Shown here in pieces: positions 10,856-23,828 of a stretch of 64,000 nucleotides of DNA. The position numbers and the translations under genes are program-made. Each line of letters opens with the position of its first letter. Within the stretch, counting starts at the first letter, position 1. The DNA is from Vitellaria paradoxa (Eukaryota; Streptophyta; Magnoliopsida; Ericales; Sapotaceae), in NCBI GenBank assembly GCA_019916065.1, contig CM034233.1, positions 55,483,947-55,547,946 on the forward strand, read 5' to 3'. Below the pieces are notes generated by a model. It worked only from the letters and a program-made list of their open reading frames with translations, searched no databases and was not told the DNA's origin.

Positions 10856-11107
10856 TTGGTCGGTGCCAACAAGCCCAAGACAATGAGAATTACTGTATGG
10901 GTCAGCAACAAGAAAGTCATAATCTTGATAGATAATGGTTCAACTTATGACTTCATCAATGTAACCATTACAAGAAGTTTGAAGTTTCCAATCACAGTAA
11001 TAGAACCATTCGAAGTTGGTCTACAAGAAGTCGTACCAATTGTCCCCATCAAAGTCCAAGGCTTGAAAATGAATGTAGATTTTACTTTTTGCCACTGGCT
11101 AACATAA
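10856..11107 (+). pseudogene. Chromovirus aspartic protease
   Basis: An 83-residue frame contains VIILIDNGSTYDFINVTI. Retropepsins of this group have DSGSTHNFI there, so the catalytic Asp and Gly-Ser-Thr survive with a Ser to Asn change. It lies between gag and RT as expected. Confidence 0.8.
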
Positions 11108-11509
11108 ACCTTATATTGGGAGTATAGTGGCTGCAAAAACTTAGGAACATAGTATGCACTTATGAGAAGATGACCACAAAGTTTCAATGGAAAGGCCAAC
11201 AATTCAAGTTGGTCATACAAATACAACCACTATCCAACAACAAATGGATAAAGATCAATGTCTTCCAGAAGTTGTACCAAACAAAGACTAGATGTTATGC
11301 CATTTAGATTGTATCACAACCCTGTAACACGGACAGCAGGGAGAATCCAATGAGGATAGTAAGTTTGCAAGAATTGCCGTCAAGACATTCAACAATTTCT
11401 TCACGAGTACCCGCACTGTTTTGAAAAAACCTAAGGCGTTGGCTCCTAAAAGCTAGTTTGATCATAAGATAAATTTGAAAAACGAGAGTCCAGTTGTTAA
11501 TGTGTCTCT

Positions 11510-12720
11510 ATGCTGATATGCTTACTTCCAAAAATAGAGATTGAGAAGCAAGTCAGTGAAATGTTGAAGAATGGACTAATACACCCCATCATTAGCCCAT
11601 TCTCTTTGCCTGTTCTATTGGTGAAGAAGAAATATGGATCGCAGTACTTCTGTATAGACTACCGAGTGCTTAGCGAAGCCACAGTCAAGGACAAATTCTC
11701 AAACTTACCATCGACAACATGCTAAATGAACTCGGGAGATCAACTATCTTCACAAAACTTGACTTAAAGGTCGGATACCACCAGATCCGTGTGCGCGATT
11801 TAAACATCCACAAGACTACCATTCACGAATACTTGATAATGTCCTTTGGCCTCTACAATGCCCTCGCAACATTCCAGGCAACCATGAATGAAATCTTCAG
11901 GCCTTTTATGCTTAAGTTTGTCTTAGTCAACTATCAAAAAAAAAAAAAAGTTTGTCTTAGTCTTTTTTGATGACATCTTCGTTTACTTAAAAAATTTAGG
12001 ATGATCATCTTCACCATTTGAGACAAGTTCTTGAAATCCTAGTGAAAAATCAGTTTTATATTAAGCCTTCAAAGTGTGCCTTTGCATAAGAAAAAGTAAA
12101 GTACATGGGTCATATGATCATAAGTGAAGGCATCAAGGTCGATTCATAAAAAATAGAAGCCATGCAAAATTGATCACTGCTAAAGAACATCACAGAATTG
12201 CACAGTTTCTTGGGCCTCACTAGCTACTACTGCAAGTTCAAAGAGCAGAAGGCCACTAGCCAATATACTGAAGAAAGAGAAGTTTAAGTATACAACTGAA
12301 GGGGTCAAGGCCTTTGACACTCTAAAGCATGCAATGGCCACAACACTAGTGCTTATCATGCCGAATTTTCAAGAGCAATTTGAGGTTCACGGTAATGCCA
12401 ACAACGTTATGATTATGCAGTACTGTTACAAAAAGAGCATCTTATAGCATATCTCATCGAGGGATTGGGACCGTCCAAGAAGAACTGGAGTGTTTATGCA
12501 AGGGAACTATTTACTAGTGTGAAAGTAGTTCGAGTTTGGAGGCCATACCTGCTTGGTAGGAAATTTTTGATTGTAACAGACCAATAACCCTTAAAGCACT
12601 TGTTAAAAGAGGATTGTCATACTTAAGTAACAGAATAGGTTACCAAATTGATAGGATTCGAGAATGGAATACCCTACAGGCTACGCTGCAACAATAGAAT
12701 TGCGGATGCACTGTCAAATT
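11510..12720 (+). pseudogene. Chromovirus reverse transcriptase / RNase H
   Basis: The frames read EIEKQVSEMLKNGLIHP and SPFSLPVLLVKKKYGSQYF (11510-11725), then [15 protein letters not shown] and [18 protein letters not shown] (11719-11930), then VFFDDIFVY near 11957-11990, the FxDD catalytic box. RT thumb and RNase H segments follow, with several frameshifts, to about 12720. A short poly-A insertion with a 15-bp target duplication interrupts the domain just before the catalytic box (11929-11947). Confidence 0.88.
11914..11962 (+). repeat. 15-bp direct repeats flanking a tiny poly-A insertion
   Basis: AAGTTTGTCTTAGTC occurs at 11914-11928 and again at 11948-11962. Between them are 19 bases, AACTATC then a pure A run. 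This is the footprint expected of target-primed insertion of an extremely 5'-truncated poly-A cDNA. Confidence 0.85.
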
Positions 12721-12939
12721 GTGAAGACAACCCCTTGCTAATGGCCCAAATAGGACCAACTTGGTTTGTATGGTAACAGATCCGTGATGCCACAGCCACT
12801 AACACCCACTGTGCAGAATTGAAGCAAAAGACTGAAGCAAACACTCTACATATCTCAGGCTATGAAGTCAGGGACAGCATGCTCTTGTTCAAAGGAAGAG
12901 TCTACGTGCCGTTTATAGGAAATATGAGGCTCCATCCTT

Positions 12940-13500
12940 TTACTAAGAAGGGATGAAAGCTGATGTCAAGCATCATGTGGTAGCCTGTGACACATGCCAG
13001 CGTGCCAAAACTGATATAAGGAAGCCCAATGAACTATTGCAGCCTCTGCCTATATTGGACAAAGTATAGGAAGACATAACAATGGACTTCATCGAGGGAC
13101 TACCTAAATCAAGTGGGTATATAGCCATCATGTTGATCATAGCTAGACTCGCCAAGTATGCACACTTCATTTCTTTGATTCACCCAAAAAAAAAAAAAAT
13201 TACTCAATTGTTACTCGACAATATCGTCAGGCTGCATAGGGTTCCTCGATCAAAGATGATTGGCTGTGACAGAATCTTCACCAGCTATTTCTGGAAGGAA
13301 TTCTTATATCTACAAGGGTTAAAAGTTACTGCTAGTTCATCCTACCACTTGTAAATAAATGGACAAATTGAAGTATTGGTACAACACTAGTTTTCATGCC
13401 TCAACTAAGATGAGTCCTTTTGAGGCACTTTATGGAAGAAAGCCACCCACTTTAGTGTGATATACTTTAGGGTGATATACTTTAGGGACATTAAAGAATA
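12940..13500 (+). pseudogene. Chromovirus integrase core
   Basis: The reading includes KHHVVACDTCQRAKTD (HHCC zinc domain), ITMDFIEGLPKSSGY with the first catalytic Asp (13082-13354), and IGCDRIFTSYFWKEF with the second Asp. The Glu region after 13350 is broken by a stop. An A-rich run at about 13185-13199 has likely expanded by slippage. A later piece near 13400-13450 reads [13 protein letters not shown], standard in this family. Confidence 0.87.
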
Positions 13501-13889
13501 ACTATGTTGATCAACAATTAATTAATCGAGATGATCTGCTTAAGGAATTGAAGAAAAACTTGTTTAAAGCCAACAATCGAATGAAAAAACTATGCTAATG
13601 AGAGACGTCGTAAGGAGCAAATCAAGGTTAGAGATTTGGTCTATGTTAAAATCAAGCCCCATAGATAGAAGATTATGACCCGTAAGGTACATTACAAACT
13701 TGACCATTGCTACTACAGGGCTTATAAGATCCTGGGGAAAAAAGACTAGTAGCATACAAGTTAACACTATCATTAGATATAGGCATCCATCTAGTTTTTC
13801 ATGTTCCACTTCTCAAGTGCAAAGTAAGAAACCTCATCCAAATTGTTCATGATTTCCCAAAGTTTGATGATGATGTCAATCTGATCATC

Positions 13890-14068
13890 AAGCCTTTACA
13901 AGTACTAGACTATCGGCAATTGAAAAAATGCAAGTACAAGATTTGGGAAGCACTTGTTCAGTGGGAATTATTATCTACAGAGGAAGTAACTTGGGAAGAA
14001 ATCAATTACTTGAAGCATCAATTCCCTAAATTACACCTTGAGGAGAGGGTGTTTGCTAAAGAGAGGAG
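13890..14068 (+). pseudogene. Chromodomain at integrase C-terminus
   Basis: The frame reads QLKKCKYKIWEALVQWELL and then STEEVTWEEINYLKHQFP, ending LEERVF. The VQW..., EEVTWE and FP...LE pattern is the integrase-linked chromodomain of plant chromoviruses, which targets integration to particular chromatin. It lies immediately upstream of the 3' LTR, as expected. Confidence 0.8.
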
Positions 14069-14071
14069 GAA

Positions 14072-16086
14072 TGTTAGAGATTCAATATGCCAACTTACCC
14101 AGCCAACAGCAAGGAGTATGCCAGCAGACCACAGCAACAAGCCATGACCAGTATATACAGCATTGAGGTTAGCCACGAATATGCCAGCCAAGAATAAGTC
14201 AACAATGTCTTAGCCAACAATGCCTTAGACTTCATCAGCACTCTGGTGTGTAATTTGAAACTTTTAAGTTAGCTAATATAGGTGTAAGAAGAGGGCAACA
14301 GCAACATTATGGTCATTAGTCTAACTTCCGCCTTATTTTGATAGGTTCATTGATATTAAGGGATTCCTAGATTGGATTGCTGAGATTAAATGATATTTCA
14401 ATTGTACAACAATCCCTAAAGACGAAAAGGTAAAATATGTTGCAGTTAGACTTCAAATAGGTACATCGTCTTGGTAGGATCATTTGCAAGAAAATCACAG
14501 GTGTGAAGGGAAAGATAAATTTAAATCGTGGAGTAAGATGAAGAAGATGCTAAAAAAATTGATTCTTACCACCAAATTATGAGCAGTATTTGTTCTAGCA
14601 GTATTAGCACTGTTTGTAGAATAACCAGACTGTCAGTAAATATACCACTAAATTCTATAAGTTGGTAGAATAGATCGATCTAACAGAATCCGAAATAACT
14701 TTGCAGTAAAAGATCAAGGAGATCGAGATAGAAGAGATGAGTATAGAGTCTTCAACAAATTGTGATAAGTTTAAAGAAGATATTGAGGTAAAAGTAGATT
14801 CTTTTTTTGTGAATACTATTTTTGAAGACAGATGTAATTTAGATCAATTATTTTTAGAAGAAAACAAAATTATAATTGGTCTTAAGGGGAGGAGATTAAA
14901 ATTCAAAAATATTAGAATTTATTGATCATTTTATTGATGAGCACTATAACTTGAATTTATTATTTGATGGTAAAGAAATTATTAGTTTTATCAATCTTCA
15001 AATAATATGAGCCAAAGAAAAAAATATGTTGAAATTTATTAATTTTGCTAAATTTTTCAACCATGAAGAATTATTCGAAGAATTGGTTGCAAAAAATAAA
15101 ATTAGATCACTGTCGCATGTGAAGACGGAGATTATCTTGAGGTTGGAATTATACATACTTTTGTTAGCAACAGAAATTACATTAAAGGTGCTTGCTCGTG
15201 ACAATCCTCCATTTTTTTTACATTAGATAACTCAAGAACTAGTTATTTTTTAAGTGGAAGAGAATGACGTAGACGTGTCTGCAAATAAGTTCTTAGGCCA
15301 GTTGGATTACCAAAAACTCAAGAAGACGTGTAGACATTAGCGGGCCTAATGACGTGGCAACTAGGGTGATTGGGACCATGGTGGGCATTTTCATGTCAAA
15401 TATTCCCGATTGGAAGAAAATATGGATTAGATATGCTTATTTAAGAATTGAGAATTTTTTAGAAGATAATTTTATTCACTTTCCTTAGATAATTTTATTT
15501 AGTTTCCTTAGGTAGTAAGATTTTATTTTATTTTATTTCAGCCCTAACCAATATAAAGGTTAAGAATTATGAGAGATTGAAAATTTTTCATTATTGATTG
15601 AATACAAAATTTTTTGAGATTTTATTCTCTCTAACTTTCGCCTAAAAAGTTAGGGTTTATTCGCTTTCGGTTGCGTTGCGTCAGCAATGCCGATAACACA
15701 GCTCAATCAACAGCAGCATTGGATAATGCCAATCAACATTAGCTAGCCCAGCAACAACTAACACAACAAGTGCACTTGTTGACACAAAAAATTGGAACAG
15801 TAATTAGACAAGCAGTTATATAAGGCACTTGCTTCCAATGCATAGCAATAGTTAAGAACAATTGGCAGTTGCATAGAGAGGTAATTAAAGAAATCTGTAT
15901 GGTAATTAAATAAATTCAAACAACAGTTATAAGTAGTTTGCCATGTCTAGAAGGTAGTTAGGGACTCTATCTTTTATAAGACATAACCATTGTATAAACT
16001 ATTCAAATATTATGAATAAAAATTAACCTTTCGCAGACTTATGTTTGTATAATTGGTTTAGTAAGCCATAAGTAAGGCTTCCATCA
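14072..16086 (+). repeat. Chromovirus 3' LTR, split by an insertion
   Basis: 14072-14249 matches the first part of the 5' LTR, and about 15700-16086 matches the rest. The 3' edge ends CA and abuts the AATAG target duplication. Confidence 0.85.
14250..15699 (+). mobile_element. Second retroelement fragment nested in the 3' LTR
   Basis: The plus-strand translation near 14340-14570 reads gag-like: FLDWIAEIK, KVKYVAVRLQIGTSSW and KFKSWSKMKKMLKKLILT. This pattern is the Ty3 gag core. The last ~450 bases (15240-15690) read like an LTR end. No paired LTR or target duplication was found, so the insert seems internally deleted or rearranged. Its exact edges are uncertain by about 20 bases. Confidence 0.6.
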
Positions 16087-16091
16087 AATAG

Positions 16092-17941
16092 TCCGTATCA
16101 TGTCTCGTCACATGACATCAATGTCCCACGTCTTTTCTCCCGATACGTGCGACCTATGCTGCAACATTAAGTATAGGGGGTATTATGAACAGTAAAACAA
16201 TTTTAGCAACTGATCTAACCCTCAAGCACGCTTAGACAACCTTGTTGGCACTAATTTCATAGAACCCACTTTAATTATTCTTTCAATTTTATTTTATTTC
16301 GGGTTAATTATGGATCACTTATGAATTATGATTTGGTATCATTTATCCCTTAAACTAAAACACATTACTAGCTTCTTAAGAGCTATTAGTTTTTTTGCTT
16401 TTGTATTGAATTTTTATGTTTAGTTTTTAGTTTTTCTGTTTAATTTTTTGTTTTTAGTTTTCATTTTTAGTAGAAAAAAAAAAACTTAAAAGCTCGTTCG
16501 ATAATGATAGTTACTACTATAGTTGTTAATTAATTAAAATCATTAAATTTAATCATTTTAATTATATTATTTTTTAAAAATAATTTAATCCAATAAAAAT
16601 AAAATATATTAAATATAATTTATTATATTATTTTTAAAAAAATTCATAAAATATATTTCATGTTAATTAATAAATTAATTAATTAAATTTAATTATTCTA
16701 AGTTTATTTTTTAGTAAAATTAATTAATTCAGTAAATAAAGTATAAATATAATTTAATAAATAAAATATATTAAATTTTATTAAATTTGGTTATATAATT
16801 ATATTAACTAATAATTTAATTCAATGAGTAAAATATATTAAAAATAATTTAATAAAATAAAAAATATATTAAATATAATTTAAATATATTATTTATTAAA
16901 AAATTTAATAAAATATTTTTATAATAATTTAATTACGTAATAGTTGATTGTGGTTGATGGTGAGTAATGGTTATAACCAATAGCAGTTATAAAAAAAATG
17001 AAAATTGAAAATAAAAACTTGTGAAAACACTTTTATTTCATAGTTTTTGAAAATTTTGAAAACAATTTTTTAATTTTTTTGAAAACTAAAAACTAAAAAT
17101 AAATTTACTAAACGAGTTTTAATGTTCACTTTTTAAAAATAAATGAAAACAAATAGTATAAATTAAAAACTGAAAATTTTGCAAAACGAGACCTTAAATT
17201 ATTGATTTGTAACAATATGCCCATTTTTTATATTGATATTTACAATCATAATAAAATTTATTCAATTAATATGGATATGTAGTAAAAAGAAACACTTTCC
17301 ACAGAAAAAGAAATATTTTATAATTTCGTTAAGATAAAATAATATTCTTATAAAGAAACTATAAGTATTTTACTTCCACAATTTTAGTAAACCTTTTAGA
17401 ATATTTTTATTAATTAAAATATTATATTATATTTTTCTGCATAAAAATTTAAGTATAAACATTTTTCTCCTTATTTTTTTCTTATATATTTCAAGTCCAT
17501 ATTTTTTAAATAAATTTTATTAAAATCACAATTATCAATATGAAAAAGGGTTATATTGTTATAAATTGATAGTTTGAAAAGTAATTGTATAACGTATTTT
17601 AGTTGAGAGAGTGAAGTAATACTAAACTGTTTCTAAAGAGCTTAACTTTGACATACTATCAGTGCAATAATTTTTTATACAAATGACACACTACAACTTA
17701 ACATGCTGTCATTTTATAATTTAAAAAAAAAATGAAGAATAACAATTATGAACATGAATTCTTTTTTTTTTTCTCTTTTAAATACATTTGGGTAAATAAT
17801 AAACTAATTTTTAAATGCACACACATAAATTTTACTTGTTAACATGACATTCAAAAATTAAAATTATAATATAGTAGTATAAGTAAGTAATTGAGTTGTA
17901 AGATATTTTAGTTACAAAGGAAGAGCTAATATAATAGTATA
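16092..17941. other. AT-rich spacer with a possible MITE
   Basis: The stretch is very AT-rich with no coding frame. A candidate inverted-repeat element spans about 16494-17118, with GCTCGTTCGATAATGATA at one end and CTAAACGAGTTTTA at the other. The pairing is short and imperfect. A 45-bp block at 17881-17925 recurs at about 18638-18682. Confidence 0.45.
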
Positions 17942-18345
17942 GGTTTTGTTTGGCTAAAAAAAAAATCATTTTGTTTTTTCTATTTTTCTATAGTTTTTTT
18001 CATCTTATATAACTTTTTTCACATGATTTAATTTCACTTTTACAAATTGTAACTTTTAAACGTATTAATTGTATTCATAAAAAATAAAAAATCAAATAAT
18101 TTAAATCTGTTTGAGTAAAATTTAGAAAAAAAAATTAATTTTTTCATCACTTTTTTGGCCAAACGGATAATTTCTAACTAAATTAACATGAATTTTTAAT
18201 TTTTTTTTTTTTTTTATGAATGTGATGAACATGCTTAAAAGATACAATTACTTAAAAAAAAAATTAAACCTTGACCAAAAAATAATCATATAAGACGAAA
18301 AAAAAAAAAAACTCTGAAAAATAAAAAACCAACTTCTATCTAACC
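17942..18345. mobile_element. MITE family A, copy 2
   Basis: It aligns with 6470-6886 along the whole length, from GTTTGGCTAAAAAAAAA to the TAACCAAG end. The shared interior includes GTATTCATAAAAAATAAA-like and CCAAACGGATAA segments. It lies directly 5' of the SINE target duplication. Confidence 0.62.
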
Positions 18346-18360
18346 AAGTTAAGTTTTAAG

Positions 18361-18625
18361 TGCTCCGAAAAGGGTAGTCGAGTTGATTCGGATAGCGGGC
18401 TGAAGGGCCTAGGGACCAATAGGTCCCGGGTTCGACTCCTCTTGGGAGCAGTCCTTCCTCTAATTGTGGAGGGCCATCTAACAGCCTTCTCGACTGAGTC
18501 GGTCAGCCACGGCTTGCCTAGGCTGATTTACCTTCTCGTGATTCTTTGCCGGCTAGGGCCACGGGGGCGGGTTTCACCCAATGCGCACTAATGGGTAGCA
18601 GCGGCGAGTTTCTCCCCGATCCCAG
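18361..18625 (+). mobile_element. tRNA-derived SINE, family 1, copy 1 (full length)
   Basis: A GC-richer 265-bp element stands out from the AT-rich surroundings. It has a pol III A-box-like segment TAGTCGAGTTGATTCGG (18375-18391) and a B box GGGTTCGACTCC (18428-18439), then a tRNA-unrelated body ending GATCCCAG. It has perfect 15-bp target duplications, AAGTTAAGTTTTAAG, at 18346-18360 and 18626-18640. There is no poly-A tail. Homologues lie at 31937-32176 (+) and 57747-58055 (-). A plain tRNA gene is excluded because no cloverleaf or acceptor pairing is present. Confidence 0.88.
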
Positions 18626-18891
18626 AAGTTAAGTTTTAAGCAAGTAATTAAGTTGTAAGATACTTCAGTTACAAAGAATAAGTATCTGCGCATATTTTGG
18701 GAAAAAAAATAAATAAATTTTTTCAAATAAAGAAAAAAAAATATAATGTTAGAAAATTAATGGCTTGATGGTACTACATTGAAGTAAACCAATAATGCCC
18801 GTAATTAAAATAATTAAAAGGGATCGTTGGGGGCACATGCGCAACATCAAATGCAACTTACAAATTAAAGGACCCTTTTCCCAAACTTCTA

Positions 18892-18894
<3 letters not shown>

Positions 18895-18933
<39 letters not shown>
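18895..18933. repeat. (GA)n microsatellite
   Basis: About 19 uninterrupted GA units. The open frames through it on the minus strand are artefacts of the repeat. Confidence 0.95.
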
Positions 18934-18935
<2 letters not shown>

Positions 18936-19224
18936 ATCATATGCTACCACAATCTCCTTTAGTCCTTTTGGGACAGCACACGGCACAAAAGAATAATCAA
19001 ATCCTTTTAGATTCTGCTTGCTGTAAAGATAAATGATCCATTTATTCTTTTGACTTTTCATGTGAGAGCTTTGCTAATTACATTTTGCGAATGTCTGTGA
19101 TCGAGCTTTGTCTGGAGTTCGCATGCTTAGTGATGTGATCAAAGCATCTCTCTTGTATCTGTATATCTGTGTTGTGTGTCGACAAATTTTATGAAACAAG
19201 TTTTCAAAGTTAAAGAATTAGATA

Positions 19225-19375
19225 CGATTACAACAACAACAACATAAGTCTTATCCCATTAAGTAGAGTCGGTTACATGAATTACACGACACCACTATGT
19301 TCTATAAAAAAAAATCATAACTTGATGTAAATCATTTATAATAAGTCTCTTATGATAATTTCTCTATAAAGAATT
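19225..19375 (-). mobile_element. RTE-clade LINE 3' tail
   Basis: Plus-strand ACAACAACAACATAAGTCTT, then TTATCCCATTAAGTAGAGTCG, is the reverse complement of the plant RTE 3' end, which encodes a VADPT-like C-terminus and ends in (TTG)n. It is a severely 5'-truncated copy. Related remnants occur at 31328-31620 and 62796-62876. Confidence 0.65.
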
Positions 19376-19633
19376 AGTCACGACTATTTAAAAAAATTAT
19401 TTAAATATAAATTTTATTATAAATTTAAATAGTTCAATACGGTAAATTTGATATCACTACGGAAATTATAATTATTTGAAATATTTCAAAACAATATCTC
19501 CACTGTTTCCGAAGTTAGTGACTACAATACGTTAATAATAATTATTAAAATTAAATTATTTAGCTCCATTGTTTTAATCTGAAATCCATTTCTTTAAAAT
19601 TCGAAGGTATCCTCCAAACCAAGCCAAAAATTA
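19376..19633. other. AT-rich spacer
   Basis: No coding or repeat signal was recognised. Confidence 0.5.
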
Positions 19634-20006
19634 GAGGCGTTTGGCAGCGCAAATTTTAGCATTTTTTAGTAATTTTTAGTCAAAAATTGTTAGTTGTAAT
19701 TTTTGGTTTGTTTGGTCGAACAAAGTGTAATTTTTAGTAATTTTTTGTAACTTTTAGGCGTTTGGTAAATTTTTTACTATAACAAAGTAGAAAAGTGATA
19801 ATTTTTCTGTGTTTGGTAAGCTTTTTACAGTAGCAGAGTAGAAAAGTGGCAATTTTGTGTATTTAATAAAATTTTTTGTGGAATAAATTACTATAGCAGA
19901 GTAGAAAACTGAAAAAAATTATGGTTCCACCAAACATACCAAAAATTACAAAATGTAACTTTTGGTATTTTTTTCCTTTTTTTTTTGAGCCTTGAAACGG
20001 GCTCTT
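19634..20006. mobile_element. MITE family B, copy 1
   Basis: It starts AGGCGTTTGGCAGCGC and ends GAGCCTTGAAACGGGCTC, with repeated internal GTTTGGTAA / TTTTTACTATAGCA modules. It aligns with 30344-30702 and, inverted, with 38749-39078. It is a short inverted-repeat element without coding capacity. Confidence 0.68.
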
Positions 20007-20608
20007 AATTTCAAATTCCACTTTGAAATCCATAATTATTCTAACTGAGCCTAAGATTATATTTGGAATTAAAAAAAAAAAAAAACTTATTATTATTAAT
20101 ATTATTTGAGATGAATTTTAAATGAAAACAACACTCCTTACTTTACGAATGTTACACTAAACTCTAATTGTTAGTTAAAATAAGGATATCACTAAAAGAT
20201 TTACAAAATATACTTTTCTTTTTATATTCCATACATTTTTGTAGTAAATAAAAATAGTAAATAAGTTATATTTTTTAATTATTTTAATTATATCACTATT
20301 TTTATTCAATATCAAACCAAATATTAATCTTGTGATTTAATTTTAATAACATTCGTAAAATAAAAGATGTTATTATAATTTCCTTATTTCATTTATAGAT
20401 CAGTATGAATTATTTTCAATCTTTTCTCCACCCCCCAACTCGCCCCAGAAATTTAAAAAAAAAAAAAAAAAAAGCTAATTTCTGAGCAGCTGATAACCAT
20501 TCCAAGCTCCAACGCTTGATAGCCGCTTCAGGACACAAAATTCCAAGTTTCCAACTGAACTTTCCAACGACCATCGGTAGTCAATAAGTTGTGTTTGAAT
20601 TAAATTAA
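20007..20608. other. AT-rich spacer
   Basis: Contains an A-run at about 20455-20473. No gene signal was recognised. Confidence 0.5.
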
Positions 20609-20957
20609 GGGGGCTTTTGGAGCCACAAAAAACTTCATGCCACATTTTTAAATTTTTAAAAATTTCAAAATTTATTAGAACTGAAAAAAATAATACGTTC
20701 CAACGAATTTTGTCAAATTTAAAAAAAAAAAATTGATCTGACATTCATACAAAAAATTACACAAAATTTCAAAATTTTTCAAAATCCTTCATAAAATAAA
20801 TTCTACCACGTCACTTTATATAATTTTTAACAACTTTATATCAAATCAAATATAAACATTTAACAACCATTTCACAATAATTTTTTACATTCCAAACTCC
20901 AACAAAATTTTACTTTTGAAAACTTTCTATTTTTTTTTTGGACTTCAAACGCACCCT
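20609..20957. mobile_element. MITE family D, copy 1
   Basis: It runs from GGGGGCTTTTGGAGCCAC to CTTCAAACGCACCC. It aligns with 51224-51597, most clearly in the block GTCACTTTATATAATTTTTA and the CAAATCAAATA-CAAACAT stretch. The ends are inverted imperfectly. Confidence 0.68.
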
Positions 20958-21479
20958 AAGTTAATTAAAAAGTTTAGTTGGTTCAGATTCAATTCAATCT
21001 CAAGTCAAATTTTAATAATTTAATAATTTATACCGTATTTATTAAATATTAACTTATCAAATTGAACTCCGATGCGTTTAAGAGTAAATATCACTTAAAT
21101 CTCCTAATCCTTTTATTTTTCTTTGCACCTCCACCTCTGTTCCCTCTAAACTCCTAAACAAAGCACAGGAGTTGGCACAAGATCAGGTGGTCTTCACGGG
21201 CCTCCCTTTCGTTTTACAACTCAAAATTTTCTCAAATTTTCAAATTTGAATTTGAATACATCAACACTCAAAAAAGTTGAACAGGCCACTTTGTTAAGCA
21301 TTTAATTCTGAAGCAATCAGAACTATGATACACTTCCCACGTAGTCTGAAAATAGCTTCACAATTGACCAAAACACACACAGACTACATACACCATAAAG
21401 ATCAGAAGAGGACATTTCATCTGCATTGCAGAAAACCCCCCACACAAATCCTTTTTTTATTTTATTTTTTCTTTTTTTG
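20958..21479. other. Spacer downstream of actin copy 1
   Basis: Mixed sequence with no supported gene. Homology with the second actin block begins shortly after this. Confidence 0.45.
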
Positions 21480-21516
21480 CGCTTTCACGCAGCCTTCATT
21501 GGCTTGAAGGCAAGCA

Positions 21517-21549
<33 letters not shown>

Positions 21550-22406
21550 CACTATTGGCAGAAAATCTCATTCCCTGACTACCCTTTAATCCCGTCTAGA
21601 CTACAAAATTTGCTTCCCCATGCCAAGATCACATTTAAATTAGAATAGGGCTCACAAATCATTCAGCTAATTTGGACAAAATTCAAATGACCCATCATTT
21701 ACCCACTCAGAAGGCACATTTAATTTCCACGCATTCATTCTGCAACAAGACACCTGCCTCCCTGAATAAGATAAAACGTTGTGCTCCTTAAACTACAAGT
21801 TCCCTAAAAATGATAATACGGACAGGCAAGCCAGCCTTCCAAGGCAAAACAAAACAAACAAGACAGAGACACTAGCTCAAGACAAATAATCAATAAAGAT
21901 TCCACACATGGATCTTGGCTGGTTCATCAACCAGTCAAGATCCTATAAAATGAATATTTTTATCCGCACAAAAAGTACTTGGAAGCTTTCAATCCAGTAT
22001 CAAAATATAATTTGAAATAAAAAGTTTATAACAGCAAATTGACACTAATATAAAATTTCTCATACAATAAATATTAACATAACTGTTCCAGGGGAAAAAA
22101 AAAATAGGAACAACAAAATATTAATATTGAAAAAACCAGCACAATCACTCTTCACCTACAAGCATCCTACTAAAAAGACAGTTGAACCACAGATGAGGCA
22201 AGGCCGGGAAAGCCATTACATGTCAGCATCTAAGAAGTTGAACCACATCCAATGAAGAGAGATGATACATCATAATCAAATAATGACTCCATTCATAACC
22301 CCAGTCTCAAAACCGTCCATGTCAACCTGACTGACTTCATAACAAATAATACGAAAAACCAACTAAATAGCAAAAAAGAAACTCACCATCAAAGCAACAG
22401 CAGACC
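21480..22406 (-). other. 3' untranslated region and downstream flank of actin copy 1
   Basis: It contains no coding frame, but long stretches are nearly identical to 39185-40110, including the GAAGTCAGTCAGGTTGACAT region near 22320 and the blocks around 21740-22080. This conservation suggests a long 3' UTR. A donor-like GGTGAGTT on the minus strand just after the stop (about 22380-22387) is conserved in both copies, so a 3' UTR intron is possible. An A run lies at 21523-21549. Confidence 0.55.

Positions 22407-23828
<1,422 letters not shown>

Larger units (their letters stand above)
9087..16091 (+). mobile_element. Ty3/gypsy chromovirus with nested insertion
   Basis: The plus strand holds LTR (9092-9688), primer site, gag zinc knuckle, protease, RT/RNase H, integrase with C-terminal chromodomain, and a second LTR (14072-16086). 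The RT-before-integrase order defines Ty3/gypsy, and the chromodomain places it among chromoviruses. Both LTRs start TG and the 3' LTR ends CA. The 5-bp flanks AATAG at 9087-9091 and 16087-16091 are identical, so the insertion edges are secure. All frames are broken. The 3' LTR is split by about 1.45 kb of another retroelement. Confidence 0.93.

Noticed and set aside
14737..14925. Small plus-strand frames at 14737-14925 and 15026-15226
   Set aside because: They fall in the nested retroelement between gag-like and LTR-like sequence and show no domain of their own.
18375..18439. Possible tRNA gene from A-box and B-box motifs
   Set aside because: No acceptor-stem pairing or cloverleaf was seen, and the sequence continues into a 265-bp repeated element with target duplications, so it is a SINE.
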